NCBI GenBank assembly: GCA_000827265.1
Contig: KN834857.1
Span: 32,734-96,179 of the forward strand
Reading direction: 5' to 3'
DNA: 63,446 bases
Origin: Collybiopsis luxurians FD-317 M1
Taxonomy: Eukaryota; Basidiomycota; Agaricomycetes; Agaricales; Omphalotaceae
The position numbers were made by a program, and so were the translations under genes. The notes beneath the pieces were generated by a model. That model saw nothing but the letters and a program-made list of their open reading frames with translations. It was not told the DNA's origin and ran no database searches. Shown here one piece after another: positions 54,596 through 63,446 of this stretch. Within the stretch, counting starts at the first letter, position 1; each line of letters opens with the position of its first letter.

Positions 54596-55200
54596 TGATT
54601 ACATGTGTAGCCGACAGTAGAGTTCCACTGGCTGTCGAAGGACCGGACAGTATATGTTTCCAGATCAAGGCATATTTGACTTGATAATGCAGATGGGTTT
54701 TTGTTTCCTTTTTGATAAATCCAAATGCTCTGAATTGTATCCACACAGTAGGCATGAATCGGAGATTTAGCCGATGAAAATCTATCCATGTAGTCAGGTT
54801 TTGTGTTAAGTGTTACAAGGAAAAGATGCACCTGCAGTTCCGCAGAGCAGAATGAAGTGCCCTCCCAGTATAAGATCCACATAACACATCCAATGCCATT
54901 GCAGCTCAGGGCTCAACTAAACCTAGTACTGCCATTGCAGATGAGCTAATCAACACAGCAGAAAAAGCAATCATTGCAGAGCCAAAAATTTGACATTCTG
55001 TGAATGAGAAGCTACTCAGGAAAACTTCCATAATGTCAATTGGGTCCAGAACATAAGTAGGAATAGAGGTGTTGTTGATGGAGCAATAGTGAATTGGCCG
55101 GAGATCCTCAAGGGGGATGGGAGTAGGAGACGGATGGTCAGGCAGGGCATTGAACTTTGGAAGCTCCATGATAGGAGGTGAGATGCGGAGGGGTGGGGGG
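54596..55200 (-). pseudogene. Right part of the locus interrupted by the AAGTTAC transposon
   Basis: Minus frames LPKFNALPDHPSPTPIPLED, YCSINNTSIPTYVLDPIDIM, a hydrophobic stretch IAFSAVLISSSAMAVLGLVE, and CVDTIQSIWIYQKGNKNPSA. Removing the transposon joins this to MRNTDFLPRDDNDLTW at 51700. Possibly a host gene with a membrane segment, but the frames are mixed and I do not recognise it. The first part may instead be only the promoter region of the plus-strand gene that follows. Confidence 0.25.
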
Positions 55201-55208
55201 TATAAAAG
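55201..55208 (+). promoter_or_regulatory. TATA box
   Basis: TATAAAAG directly after a GGGGTGGGGGG stretch, 63 bp before the ATG at 55264. Good distance for a start site in the 55230s. Confidence 0.55.
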
Positions 55209-55263
55209 CATTTCCAGATCCATGCCACACAGGGATCATCTTGACCCCGTCAACGGAACCCTC

Positions 55264-55861
55264 ATGGCAGCTGATCATTCCACTAAGCCAAAATTGCTCA
55301 TGGATTACCTTTACCAACGCCGATTTATTTTCGACCGGTATGCCGCCTCCAATGTCTCCGTCGATATTCAAACTATGAATCCTGTAAGTTACTTTAGTCT
55401 CTTTTTCCGGCGCACTTATTGGCAATAATTGTAGCCATATCCCCAAATTTTTGACTGCTATCTGTTTGCATCTGGAATTCTGAATGGATTTCTTATCCCT
55501 GTTGCTCTGTTACATGATCGTCAGAGCTATCGCAGCGTGGCCGATTTGGAAATTTGCCCTTGGATTGACTTATAATCTGAACATGGCGTTACCCATCTAG
55601 CCGCCCAGTTCCATCGAATCAAAAAAGGAGATCTGGTATTCTATGTGTTTTTCGATTGTCAGGATTATACCAAGGCCGATTCTCCCCACTTCCGAAGAAG
55701 GCAAGGCAACGTACTTGTCATCCATCAGGTCGACAGTATGGTACAGAATGCCACACAAGATGGAATTGAGTTTGCCAAAGAAACAGCTAGAGAGTAAGCG
55801 CCGAATCGAAGCTGAATGTATACTACTCATATACAAAATTTACAGGCTTTTTAACCGATAA
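55264..55861 (+). CDS. Small gene of unknown function, two to three introns
   Basis: Possible host gene, CpG-rich, with a TATA box upstream. Start chosen at 55264 (MAADHSTKPKLLMDYLYQRR) rather than 55222, which would lie only 21 bp from the TATA box. Exon 1 ends ...VDIQTMNP; intron 55384-55434; exon 2 is in frame (YPQIFDCYLFASGILNGFLI, PVALLHDRQSYRS). Then either the frame runs on to a TAA at 55573, or an intron 55537-55600 (GTGGCC...CATCTAG) is removed and the frame stays open (PPSSIESKKEIWYSM ... ESKRRIEAECILLIYKIYRL) to TAA 55859-55861. The first path, ignoring the TAA, gives KKGDLVFYVFFDCQDYTKAD and, after intron 55794-55845, the end LFNR. I cannot decide between them. No domain is recognised. 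Confidence 0.45.
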
Positions 55862-58188
55862 GTAATAGTAGTAGTTATACATTAGCCAAAAGGCTAATTG
55901 CCTGTTAGTTCGAGTCCGTATTCAGATTTCATAAACCTCACTGGGTTCCTTCAATTGTGTCCATTATCAATTCTTCTGTACTCAAGGATTCGTCGCAAAG
56001 CGGCCACATTAGATTGTTGAGGATATACCGAGTAATGACAGTAGTAGAGATAATTTCAAATGCCTCTGCCTGTTTATCATTCAATGCATACAATGAGGAA
56101 ACTAACTTTTTCACTTCAGTTATTGAATTTAATTTGCTACAGGGTCATTCAAAGTATGTAGCTTGACTGATCCAGTAAATATCATACTCTTTGCATTGTT
56201 TCACAGGCATACACCCGTATATGGTACGTGCAGAGCCCTAGCTGCCGACCCAGATACTGTTGTCGAGCAGGAAGCAAGGACATCGAAAAGATCTAATGAG
56301 GAAATGTAAAGCCGAACTTAGTGAACAAAACAAAGGGCGGCTTGCTCGGTAAGTAATCTATGAAATCCAAGATTGTACGATCTTAGGTATCAGTTCTCGA
56401 GAACCCTTTCATTTCCGAGTTACTCCTAATCTAGGTACCGTGTAGCTCAATCTGCATGATATCCATCCATCCACCTATCCACTTTTACCAAACGACCTCG
56501 TCATAGATTTGTAGAATTCATAGTCACAGTTCAACACATCGAGCTTTGAAACGAGGGACAAGGTTACCACTCTACAGTTCTTGATCGATTCACGCTGCAA
56601 GTTACAATGCTGCAAGAAAGACATGATATCACTTGACCTGATAAATGGAAGTTTGCCTCGCGTGCTGTGTACTTTTTAGTTTAGGTGCCGGGTTACAAAA
56701 AAAGAAAGACATGATGTGACGAATAGAAGTTTGCCTCGTGTGCACCGGAACATTTTACTTTTGGCAACAAGTAATTTCATTCTACCTCGCCCCTTTCTGT
56801 TGTTCCTAATGCGCGCCCTGCTGCGTAAAAATGACCAATCTATCTATCTATAATTATCGATTTCTACATAAATCGATCCATAGTTGGACACATAATGTTG
56901 AAGCAAGGCGACGGGGTTACTGACCGATGACTAGTAACATTTTGACATGATAAGAAATGGGAGAGTAGCAATACCCCCTCGTATCAAAATTCGATGTCTC
57001 AATTGTGTTTGCATCGATGAAGGTCAATATCACAACATGCTGCAGTAGCAATAAAATACAACGGCCACCGTGGCATTGAATCCATCGATTTGAATATCCT
57101 TCGCTTAAGGTTAGTCATATACCGGGTCATTTGAGTTGCCACATTCAACCTGATCTGTCAGAACTGAGCAGAAGATACAGCGAGATCGAAACACGTAATG
57201 CAAAGGAGACATTTAATACCTTACAAAATCGCTTCGTGGCTCCATCGATTTCTCAAACATGAGGCATTCGAGAGTTCAACCATTTTTCAATGTCAACGTC
57301 AAGGAATATTGATGAATAAAAGCATGAATAAATGAAGATAGATCTCCTGACCGTCGACATGGAATCGACATTCACCACCCTCAAAATCAAACCAGAACAT
57401 CGGCATTCAAATGACGTCGCAGTAATGGAACAATTTCCGTATCTGTCCTCTGTCTCTAATTTGTTGACCGAAGGGCCGAACAGGACTGTAACTATAATAA
57501 AGCAAAAGCTCTCAGGTCGCCTAGGGCCTGGGACCAGATTGAAGGCGATCGATGAAAAGCATCATGTACGGATCTTAGACAGTGGAGATACCCTTGGAAG
57601 GGCGAGATCGAATCCAGGAGTAAGTACCATGCCACCCATAGGTTCAAGGGCATTTTGGTCGGTCAAACTAACACTCATGCTTGGGTGACCCATGTTCATT
57701 GCCCCTTGGCACGCACACTTTTTTATCCCCCAGACAAGCAACAGCCTCGGACCAGGACACCATCCGAGAGACCGAGTATTTTGGGTTTACGGCCCAGCTT
57801 CTTCTTGGCTGAACCGCTGACCCTTCTGTGTATCGTAATCATTTTCTACATGGAATGATTTCCGCAGATTCTTTGCTGGACAAGTACTGTAGTATTTTGA
57901 CCGCAACTTCACGTCACACACAATGTGAGCCCGTGACGTTGGTCATTTTCAAAATCATAATCCATAACGATTAAGTATGTTTTGCAGTACGAGCCCATGA
58001 CTCCTGCGAGCTGGGTGAGCGAAGAGAATCCGAGTATTATATACATTAGTTATCATCAAATACATAATCACTGAGGTCAATGCTATAATTATCTAAGTTA
58101 AACTCGAAGTTTTTTTCTTCTCTCTGAATCTTCATGCAATATCTTTCTTGTTGGTGTTTCATTACTATGCAGACGTGATTCTGTAAAG
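55862..58188. other. CpG-rich stretch without a confident gene
   Basis: Composition is normal (frequent CG, for example ATCGATCC, CCGACCC), unlike the transposon parts, so this may be host intergenic DNA. A possible last exon at 56204-56310 (HTPVYGTCRALAADPDTVVE, QEARTSKRSNEEM, stop) follows TTTCACAG. An open plus frame at 57332-57688 shows no recognisable domain. GAAAGACATGAT with GAAGTTTGCCTCG occurs twice (56617-56660, 56703-56737), a short duplication. Confidence 0.35.
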
Positions 58189-58209
58189 TTTTTTTTTTCT
58201 TTTTTTTTT
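58189..58209 (-). other. Poly(A) tail of the LINE
   Basis: Minus strand A10-G-A10 followed by CTTTACAG. It marks the 3' end made by target-primed reverse transcription. I did not find the target duplication. Confidence 0.75.
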
Positions 58210-58443
58210 GGTGGTATATTGGTCATGGAAGACCTGTACAATAGGCAACTGCATCTAGCGCTGGTCCCTATATCTACTGTAGATAGTGAAGGGAAAACCT
58301 TCAGGGGACAGGGAAGAGCCAAAAAGGCACCACCTCCGAGGAAATGCACTGGGCCCAGGGGGCATCTGCACACCATGGTCACGGTAGTGTGGGGCTCTTG
58401 AGCATTAGGGCTGTTGGTCAGCCCAAAGTGCTGTCCTGCAAAA

Positions 58444-59364
58444 TCAGGGTGGGTGTGGATCAGCAATAAAGCTAGTTAAGGGCTCAAAACCCACTAAAAC
58501 CTCGGACTTTCCTACCCAATCATTTGGAAGGTCTGGGGAGAGTTTGATCACAGGGTCCCAGGTGAGCTTGACCAAGGACTTTGAGATGGCACAGTGTTTC
58601 CACCTAAACTGATTGGTTTGGCAAATATCACATTGTAGCTGTTCATTAATGGCACTCTTGAATCTGTTGTAAGCTTCAGTTACTGAGATGTTCTTCCCAT
58701 TGCAGTCAATAACAATTTCACAATGTGATTTCCAAATTAGATGGGCAGCCTCAGTGACAAGAATGGTGAATAGTCTCTGAGCTTCTGGTAGAACATTATG
58801 TTTTTCATCATGAAATTGGAGAAGGGAGCATCCAGGTATGGTCCCGAGTGAGATATCGGGCCATGGGCCATATTCTTTAGGCCAGATGCTGGAGGCAAGC
58901 TCCCAGATGGGGCTCTGGTGGGGCCGTTGGCAAGAGATTAAAATGTGTTCCATATTTTCTAGTTCATTACAGTGTTGGCACATAGCCCGGCTCTCATAGC
59001 CATTGATGTGCTTCCATTGATTCCCAATCCATTGTGCACCATGCATAAGCTTAAAAAGGAATTCTTTGACTCTTCTATGAAGATTAGGGCTACGGACTGC
59101 TAACCAGATTTACTGGGTGCGTGGGGTTTTGTGGTTGTGCCTGCTCACAGCTGCCGTGACAGATTGGAGCATCTTCTCAGTTTCTTTTTGGGGCTTGACT
59201 TGGTGGCTCTCCATGATCTTGGAGTAGGCCAGGGACTGGGTAAGGTCTGACAGGTGAACACCTTTAAGGGTAAACTGGTCATGGGCTACTAGGTTGACAG
59301 TCCATGGCACAACACTTGGGTTCTCGACCAGTTGTGAGGCCCCTGTATAGGCAGTGAAATCCAT
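58444..59364 (-). pseudogene. LINE ORF2 C-terminus with CCHC zinc knuckle
   Basis: 59364-59110 holds YTGASQLVENPSVVPWTVNL and KIMESHQVKPQKETEKML, then a TAA-type stop, and HRRVKEFLFKLMHGAQWIGN with YESRAMCQHCNELENMEHIL and ISC: the CX2C-x7-H-x4-C knuckle typical of LINE ORF2 ends (family form xRALCxxCxxxESMEHIL). The end is DWVGKSEVLVGFEP with stop at 58444. It binds element RNA or target DNA in relatives. Confidence 0.85.
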
Positions 59365-60268
59365 TCTTAGGGTACCCTGTCTAAACAGGGAAGGTGCCCT
59401 TCATTGTCTCAGGGCAGATAGGAGGGCTCTGTAGACCTTCCCATCCTTAATCTTGGAGAATCCCCTATGCTCCCATTTTTGTAGGTCATTTAAAATCCAT
59501 TTAATGTTCTGTTCCCCTAGTAGTACAATGATGAGGGGTTGAGAAGGATCAGCTTCCTGCAGAGCAGTTAAGTTAGCCACTAATTCTGCAGTTGGGGAGG
59601 TCTGCCTAAGGGCTTTCGGGAGTGGGATAGATTTATTTTTAGAGTTGGACAGAGAGTGCTAGATGCCTCCAGTTGCTGAGGCCTCATCAGAGTTGGTTTT
59701 TCTGCTCTGACCAGCACACCAGACTGTGACTGGTGGAGTGTAAGCAGATTGTTCACTTTGAGTAGTGTTGGTGCAGGTCTCAGGGAGTGGGAGGGTTTCC
59801 TTCATCTTTGTGAAGACCCTAAAGCCATCAGAGAGATGGTCACTCCCAGAGCAGTCAGTGAAGATAACATACCCCTCTTGGATGTCTAGACCATATAGGT
59901 CATCTCTGGGGTGGGTCCCACTCGGGGTGGTGGGGTTACACTTACCTTGGAAAAGAGAGAGTCACTTAGCAGCAGCTGTGGCACAGTGGTGGGGGTTTTT
60001 GCACTTTAGATCAATTCTGTCATGAACACAGTCTGTGAATAGACAGGTTTTGTCAGGGGAATGGTTTGGGTGGCTCAGTCTATCTAGGAGGGGTAAGGCA
60101 TCTTTCACTTCTTTGACATTGTCCTGAAGTCTTAGGCAGGAGAAAGCCTTCCCATTACTCTGTTGGTTCTTCAAATGATCTTCTCCAAATGATGCCACAG
60201 TGGTGTATTGGCAAGTAGAGCCTGGGAGGGGGACAGAGAAGCATACTCAATGCCATATTTCCTAGCAG
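59365..60268 (-). pseudogene. LINE RNase H domain and preceding linker
   Basis: Linker PLLDRLSHPNHSPDKTCLFT (59962-60198). RNase H from about 59740 to 59400: VTVWCAGQSRKTNSDEASAT, a stop, SNSKNKSIPLPKALRQTSPT, AELVANLTALQEADPSQPLI, then IVLLGEQNIKWILNDLQKW and YRALLSALRQ. The E of the TAELVAN helix is kept, but the conserved aspartate of the DSKYV strand is replaced (LLGEQN), so the domain was already inactive or is mutated here. Confidence 0.75.
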
Positions 60269-62130
60269 TCAGGACCATATCTTGAACAGACTTTGGCAGG
60301 CTTCTGGAGGTAGGGTTAGTGCAGGAGATTGCAGTCTTCTGTTGCATAGCAGGACATCAGTAATGTAGGCCCACACTCCCCTCAAATGGGGGTCAAGCTC
60401 CAAGTAATTTTTTAACTGCATCGGGTGGGTAGCCTCATTTCTTGCAAAGAGGTCAAGAATCTTTGTACCCCCCTGTTCAAGAGGGGCAGACATAGTTTCC
60501 TTATTGATGGGGGCATGTAGGAACTCAGACTGGATTTTTTGGAGCCATTTTGTTATATATGTTGGCATTCCATTGGCCTGAGTCATATATTGGGTGATGG
60601 CACCAATTGTTAGTTGGGCTTGGTAGCATTTAGCTTCAATAGTGGGGTAGAACTCCAGGCACCGGCCAAGGATAGACTCAATCTTTTCAATCAGTGGGAG
60701 CCATGGTTCTGAGTTATTGGTATGGTTGCCTATGTGGGCCCATAAATAGTGTACTGATTCACCATTGGCTAGGACTCTGGTACTGTCTGGGAAATCTGTG
60801 TCATTTGGGTTGAGACAATGGCTCTGCAGCACTTGGGCCCTGTACTCTACAGAGCCCACTGGGATAATCTCTGTTTTTTCAGCATTGAACTTGGCACTGG
60901 AAGCCTGGCACCATTTGTGCAAAAGATATAGGAGGTCTGACAGATTATCAGATTCAGATAGAAAGGCTGCAGTATCATCTACAAAGAGAGAGGCAATCAC
61001 CTTGTCTTCACATCTGGGAATTTCAAATCCCTTCAGATCTGTGGAGCTCCTCAGCATTTCAGCTAGAGGTTCAATAGCCATGTTGAACAGAAGGCATGAC
61101 AGGGGGTCACCTGGTGGACTCCTTGGGTGACCAGGAATGGAGAACTGAGCTCCCCATTCACCATCACCTTGGTACCGGCATTGGAGTATAGTCCCTGGAT
61201 TGAGTTTATAAATTGTTCTGGAATGTTGAAGTTTCTCATTACAGCCCAAAGGTAGGTGTGAGAGATCGTATCATAGGCCTCTTCCTGGTTCAGGAGCACA
61301 ATAGTGCTATCAAGGAGTTCTTCTTCAGTATATTCAATGAAGACTTTGGACAGATAGATTTGGTCCATTATTTTACATTGTGGCATAAAACCAGCCTGAT
61401 TCTTGTGGATTATTGAGGGGGCCACTTCTGTCAGCATGATTGACAATGCCTTGGTGAGGAGTTTGTAGTCTGAATTTAGGACTGTAATTGGGCAGTAGTT
61501 TGCTATGTCTGTTTGGTCCTTTTTCTTGAAAATAAGACACATCCATCCCAAGTTAAAATTAGTTTTAGGGTCAACACCATAGCTCTGGATATCTTGAAAG
61601 ACAACTGTTAAAAACTTAATAACATTGAATGCTTTCTTTTGCTTGTTTGGAGCCAGCATTTTAATCTCTTTCTAGGTCCTTTTAAATAGGAATTTGAGGC
61701 GCATTCACACTTCTGTAATGCACCCATCTATCCCAGCTGCAACACCTTTTTTGCTCATCTTCAGGGCTTTGCTGACAAATTCTTCAGACACTAGCTTGGC
61801 TGTCTTGCAGCTCTGTTCATCTGTCAAGGACCGCCTGATGTCCTTAAGGGCATCTTGGATATGTTGCTCTTTTAGTGCAGGCTGGTCCTCAGAATCATCA
61901 TGTTGGAGAGCAGAGTGGTAGTTACACACAATCTCAACCATGTGGTCAGATTGTTTCTTATACTTTGTCTCAGCTGATAGTGGGTCCTTATATTTAAGGG
62001 TATAGATAGGGTCTTGAGTCTTCTGCTCCCTCATGCGACCTGCTGAGTATTCGGTGACATAGTCACCCTCTAACTCATTTAGTAGTAGTCTGTTAGATTT
62101 GGCCTCATTTCTGTGCTTGGATACAAGCAC
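60269..62130 (-). pseudogene. LINE reverse transcriptase and upstream linker
   Basis: Linker 62130-61705 ends KKGVAAGIDGCITEV (family KAxGPDGI); TGA and TAG follow at about 61705 and 61675. The palm then reads without a break to about 61110: FNLGWMCLIFKKKDQTDIAN, CPITVLNSDYKLLTKALSIM, HKNQAGFMPQCKIMDQIYLS, NQEEAYDTISHTYLWAVMRN, LVTQGVHQ. One missing base at about 61105 shifts the frame, which continues GDPLSCLLFNMAIEPLAEML and VIASLFVDDTAAF (FVDD in place of FADD), then thumb to 60269. Both catalytic aspartates of the DD motif remain. Two stops and two frameshifts inactivate it. Confidence 0.92.
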
Positions 62131-62237
62131 TTCAATGTCCCTCTGGACTTTGGCAGCTTTAGCAGTTGTCTCATCACTGGAGTTTCCATTACCAGGTTGG
62201 GAGTTCAGTATATTCTGTCCTTTTTTTTTTGCAGGGC

Positions 62238-62667
62238 CTACATTTTGGAGCAGGCAGAACCTACAGTTTTCTTGTGATACTGTCTCTCCTCCTTAACCAT
62301 TTCCTCTTTGAGTCTCTGGAGGAAGAGTTGAGGGTTGTAGTTATCTGTGTGGGATGGGGGGTCAGCACTGCAGTAGCATTGGTCTTCCATTGCAGAACCA
62401 ATGTCGCTGAAGGTTTTGATTAGGTGGGGCTTTTCTAGATATTTTGGGCTCATGGTGTATCGGCCTTTGCCTTGGTAGGGGATTCCAGGGGTATTGACTA
62501 CAACAGACACCATGCTGTGATCGGTCATATGTGCAAATTCATTGGAGATTTCCCAGTTATCACAGTGCAGCTGGAGATTTTCAGATATGTATATGCGGTT
62601 AATTTGAGACATACTTGTGTGGCCATTCTGTCCTTGGTGAACATGTGTATATTGCTGTTCAGAGGGA
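62238..62667 (-). pseudogene. LINE APE-type endonuclease, C-terminal part
   Basis: Nicks target DNA to start target-primed reverse transcription. HTSMSQINRIYISENLQLHC, then MTDHSMVSVVVNTPGIPYQG and KGRYTMSPKYLEKPHLIKTF match the end of LINE endonucleases (SRIDRIYVS, TDHxxVSV, GKGRW). The catalytic TDH is intact. A poly-T run at 62219-62231 coincides with the frame change into the linker. The N-terminal half is lost at the transposon insertion. Confidence 0.85.
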
Positions 62668-63446
62668 TTGACTGTGAGCAAAGTAACTTTTTCAATTCAT
62701 TCAAGTTACTTGCAAGTTACGTGCAAGTTACTTGTTTTTCTCACGCTTGACAGCGGTAACTTGCTGAGCTTCGGGAAAATGTTACTAACTTGAGCTTCAC
62801 TAAAGACTTGAGATTTTCTTTTAGTCATAAATGAGAGGTCCAGTATGAGCCCAAACTCAAGTATTGCTGTTTTCATGTTGCTATTTGCAAGGGTGGGCCA
62901 TCGAAATCCCTTGTTTGTACACCAACTTGCTGAGTTCCCACAGACAAATAACAAACATTTTTCTGGTTTTTCTCCACTGGCATCTCGTGTAGGGCCATAC
63001 ATGCTCCATCAAGGAAATAATATGCTGATCACCACCAAACTGCATCTGTGAGTCATCCAAAGGCAAGTTTTTTTGATTGTCAACATACTAGAAGCCCTGA
63101 GCCAGATCATTCTCTATTGGCAACTGAAATCAATTGTACATTATTTTTATGATCTAAGATTACATGACCAGGGTCAGAGAGAAGCCCTGCAGTGAGTTTG
63201 AGAAATTATGCTTTTGAGGGATCATGGAGAGATATCCCAAATTTGAACTGAATGAGAAGCAGTGAAATGAAGAGTATGCCTTCCTCAAACATGAACCATG
63301 GGAAAGCTAACCAATATGGAAAAATTGGACTACACTTGTGGTCACCAAAAGTATCCATTATGTGACTGTATATACAGTCATAGTCCTCTCACCTAACTAA
63401 GGACTTAACTACATACTTTCCCTGGTGAAATTTGAGAATATTCCAG
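62668..63446 (-). mobile_element. Second AAGTTAC-type TIR transposon, partial (runs off the window)
   Basis: GTGAGCAAAGTAACTTTTTC, CAAGTTACTTGCAAGTTACG and TCACGCTTGACAGCGGTAAC align with the left end of the element at 51736 (GTGTGCAAAGTTACTTTTC, CACACTTGACAGCTTAAC) for about 130 bp. It is inserted in the LINE endonuclease. Further right, minus-strand PTRDASGEKPEKCLLFVCGN may be coding, but no family is recognised. Confidence 0.7.

Larger units (their letters stand above)
58189..62670 (-). mobile_element. LINE (Tad-like non-LTR retrotransposon) with RNase H, 5' truncated
   Basis: Order on the minus strand: APE-type endonuclease, linker, reverse transcriptase, RNase H, CCHC zinc knuckle, 255-bp 3' UTR and poly(A). 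This is the layout of agaricomycete LINEs related to Tad. The 5' side stops at about 62670 where an AAGTTAC-type transposon is inserted, so ORF1 and the first half of the endonuclease are not in the window. Confidence 0.92.

Noticed and set aside
55870..55930. tRNA gene near TTAGTTCGAGTCCG
   Set aside because: A box B-like word is present, but no acceptor stem, D-arm or anticodon arm can be drawn around it.
57332..57688. Plus-strand frame of 118 codons as a gene
   Set aside because: No recognisable domain, no clear promoter or splice support; length can arise by chance in this CpG-rich stretch. Mentioned only within the surrounding region.
58219..58401. Plus-strand open frame in the LINE 3' UTR
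   Set aside because: It lies between the LINE stop and its poly(A) tail on the other strand; shadow of a non-coding region.
60765..61130. Plus-strand frame of 121 codons
   Set aside because: Exact shadow of the LINE reverse transcriptase on the minus strand.

Overview
The window looks like a transposon-dense stretch of a mushroom-forming basidiomycete (Agaricomycetes). The evidence is chromodomain Ty3/gypsy elements, a KDZ transposase, hAT elements, a Tad-like LINE with a C-terminal RNase H, a NACHT (NLR) relic, and many ~50-bp GTAAGT...YAG introns. Almost every coding sequence is broken. I see no confident intact housekeeping gene, and one run of 893 Ns (13140-14032).

Layout. 1-6792: 3' part of a chromodomain Ty3/gypsy element (A, + strand): integrase and chromodomain, then two spliced genes on the opposite strand (X2, X1), a polypurine tract and a 695-bp LTR split by a 910-bp terminal-inverted-repeat element. 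6793-7950: gag start, primer-binding site and 5' LTR of a related element B on the - strand, into which A is inserted. 8540-12086: KDZ transposase relic followed by a strictly 31-bp-periodic palindrome array. 12230-12837: gag of another gypsy element (-). 14906-15845: two more KDZ C-terminal relics and a second 31-bp array. 20450-24435: decayed hAT element (-). 24705-25253: NACHT relic. 26150-28060: unknown spliced gene (-) with a solo LTR in its last part. 28197-33561: decayed gypsy gag-pol (+), followed by an opposite-strand spliced gene (W). 43727-47876: polypurine tract of a - strand gypsy element with two opposite-strand spliced genes (Y1, Y2) in the same order as in A. 49680-55861: lectin-like relic, duplicated hAT C-terminus, a 2.85-kb TIR transposon carrying its own gene and a nested 224-bp TIR element, then one small gene with a TATA box. 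58189-62670: LINE (-), cut at its 5' side by a relative of the 2.85-kb transposon.

How the parts work together. The 695-bp LTR family shows all signals of Tf1/sushi-type self-primed reverse transcription: a 12-nt primer-binding site beside the LTR is exactly complementary to LTR sequence about 32 bp downstream of the TATA box. Three gypsy relics carry multi-intron genes antisense to gag-pol between pol and the 3' LTR. In two of them the order from the LTR inward is a cysteine-cluster/coiled-coil gene, then a smaller coiled-coil gene. This recurrent antisense module is the best candidate for an undescribed system here. The second candidate is the pair of 31-bp-phased palindrome arrays next to KDZ transposase 3' ends.

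Decay. Most nonsense codons in otherwise readable frames are TGA where CGA would restore arginine. The LTR copies differ largely by CpG to TpG/CpA changes, which points to methylation- or RIP-like C-to-T mutation. CpG-rich patches (element A, 55.2-57.8 kb) are therefore young or host sequence.
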